From: Candidatus Zambryskiibacteriota bacterium
Lineage (GTDB): Bacteria > Patescibacteriota > Minisyncoccia > Phycocordibacterales > Zambryskibacteraceae
DNA: 6,226 bases
Assembly (NCBI GenBank): GCA_024654145.1
Contig: JANLIM010000061.1
Location: 1-6,226 of the forward strand
Reading direction: 5' to 3'
The position numbers and the translations under genes were made by a program. The notes below the pieces were generated by a model that worked only from the letters and a program-made list of their open reading frames with translations, made no database searches and was not told where the DNA came from. Positions 5,399 to 6,226 of the stretch are shown here, one piece after another; the stretch's first letter is position 1; each line of letters starts with the position of its first letter.

Positions 5399-6226
5399 CT
5401 ACCACACTTTTGCCCTTGGTTTTGAGTGTATAATCAAGGCCCAGAAGATAGGCGAGTTTGATGGCCTTTGCATATCAGAGTGAACAGCTTCCACGAGGTC
5501 TTTGTCATACTCACTTTCATCAAACGTCGGCTTTCCGAACTTGCGGGCAATTAGAACCGGCCAGGTGAAATATTTCCAGTGAACTTTCCAAGCTGACCGA
5601 CCGCCGAGACCGTATAAATAAAACTTTGATGAATCGCTGAAAATTCTGGTAATCTTTGAAACTGTCCTCGGCGTATATTGCCTCAAGCCGTGCAGGAGGT
5701 AAAGAGGCAGAGTGGCCGCGGCGGGAAAAATGTGGACTTGAATAGTTGGTTCGTCCCTATTTTCAACGTAGTTCTTGATTTGTTCGAAAAACTTTATATC
5801 CTCGTCAAAATGCTCTATGGCTGATTGGGTGATGAATAAATTAGAGCCCTGCGGAACAAGCTCACTCACGTTGCTCGAACGAGATTCAATAAAATGGAAG
5901 TTGGGATACTTCTTTTCCAATTCTTTCCAGTTGGGTCGAGCCTTAGCATCAACCCCTGTGTATGAAGCAACTTTCCCACCGCTCGCGTTATATAACCGCG
6001 CTCCGTAATTGCCATGCCCACATCCGGTATCAAAAATATGAATCTCGCCGAGCTCCCCTTCTATCTTCTCCCACGGCAACGTTCGCCAGAAGATGTCTGA
6101 TAGCCTCCTCCCGACTGAGCTTGTTTGATACGTGTTCTGCCACTCACCTCTCCAGTTCAGATCCGAAAAAGATTTGAAGTTAATCCTCCTATCTAAATTT
6201 GCATATGGAAGCAAATTGTTCACCCA
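5399..6226 (-). CDS. Class I SAM-dependent methyltransferase (reaches the right window edge)
   Basis: The frame runs to the window edge; a GTG at 6223-6221 gives a 274-residue protein, but the one codon upstream that is visible (Trp) is also open, so the true start may lie outside. Counting from that GTG, IFDTGCGHGNYG (63-74) is SAM-binding motif I, YTGVDAKA (88-95) has the acidic residue at the end of strand 2 (Asp92), and LFITQSAIEHFDED (129-142) is the strand-4 motif common in small-molecule and glycan methyltransferases (S-x-IEH). The C-terminal third, rich in Tyr, Trp and Lys, is not a pattern I recognise and may bind the acceptor. Predicted cytoplasmic. It lies upstream of the membrane glycosyltransferase, separated by 25 bp. 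From context it may methylate a sugar or glycan precursor, but the substrate is unknown. Confidence 0.78.
   Translation of the reverse strand, partial: WVNNLLPYANLDRRINFKSFSDLNWRGEWQNTYQTSSVGRRLSDIFWRTLPWEKIEGELGEIHIFDTGCGHGNYGARLYNASGGKVASYTGVDAKARPNWKELEKKYPNFHFIESRSSNVSELVPQGSNLFITQSAIEHFDEDIKFFEQIKNYVENRDEPTIQVHIFPAAATLPLYLLHGLRQYTPRTVSKITRIFSDSSKFYLYGLGGRSAWKVHWKYFTWPVLIARKFGKPTFDESEYDKDLVEAVHSDMQRPSNSPIFWALIIHSKPRAKVW

Noticed and set aside
5775..6177. Two overlapping plus-strand open frames antisense to the methyltransferase
   Set aside because: The opposite strand carries conserved SAM-binding motifs across the same bases; the plus-strand products show no domain-like pattern.
1..6226. 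tRNA, rRNA, riboswitch, CRISPR array, insertion sequence or long repeat
   Set aside because: Genes fill almost all of the window, and no spaced direct repeats, terminal inverted repeats, transposase motifs or RNA-gene patterns were seen in reading either strand.

Overview
The window is a densely packed bacterial surface-polysaccharide locus with seven genes and no gap longer than about 25 bp. The host cannot be named from sequence alone. Base composition looks moderate (not computed). UGA is used as a stop (ends of the colD-like gene and gmd), so a code reading UGA as an amino acid is unlikely. Several genes start with GTG, Shine-Dalgarno sites are poor, and stop/start overlaps are frequent. 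Together with the flavour of the protein families this would fit an uncultivated bacterium such as a Candidate Phyla Radiation (Patescibacteria) member, but that is only a guess.

Plus strand, 1-3569: an overlapping operon. A GDP-fucose-synthase/ColC-type SDR gene, cut by the left window edge, is followed (17-bp overlap) by a DegT-fold PLP enzyme. That enzyme has His in place of the Schiff-base Lys, the hallmark of the 3-dehydratase ColD. Next (ATGA overlap) is GDP-mannose 4,6-dehydratase (gmd), then (GTGA overlap) a family-2 glycosyltransferase of the polyprenyl-phosphate-sugar synthase type. The first three encode a coherent route: GDP-mannose -> GDP-4-keto-6-deoxymannose (Gmd) -> 3-deoxygenation (ColD-like) -> C5 epimerisation/C4 reduction (ColC/Fcl-like). 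The predicted product is GDP-L-colitose or a close GDP-3,6-dideoxyhexose.

Minus strand, 6226-3585: a converging operon. It is transcribed as a class I SAM methyltransferase (reaching the right window edge), then a 455-residue ArnT/PMT-like (GT-C) integral membrane glycosyltransferase, then a GtrA-family small membrane protein. A perfect extended -10 promoter lies in the 25-bp gap before the GT-C gene and would give a nearly leaderless mRNA.

Taken together, the plus operon makes an activated deoxysugar and probably a lipid-phosphate-linked sugar. The minus operon supplies a candidate flippase partner (GtrA), a membrane glycosyltransferase using lipid-linked donors, and a methyltransferase that could modify the glycan. 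This is recognisable glycan-decoration machinery. No RNA gene, CRISPR array, mobile element or obviously new system is visible. The most informative point is the Lys-to-His signature, which turns an apparent 'aminotransferase' into a predicted sugar 3-dehydratase.
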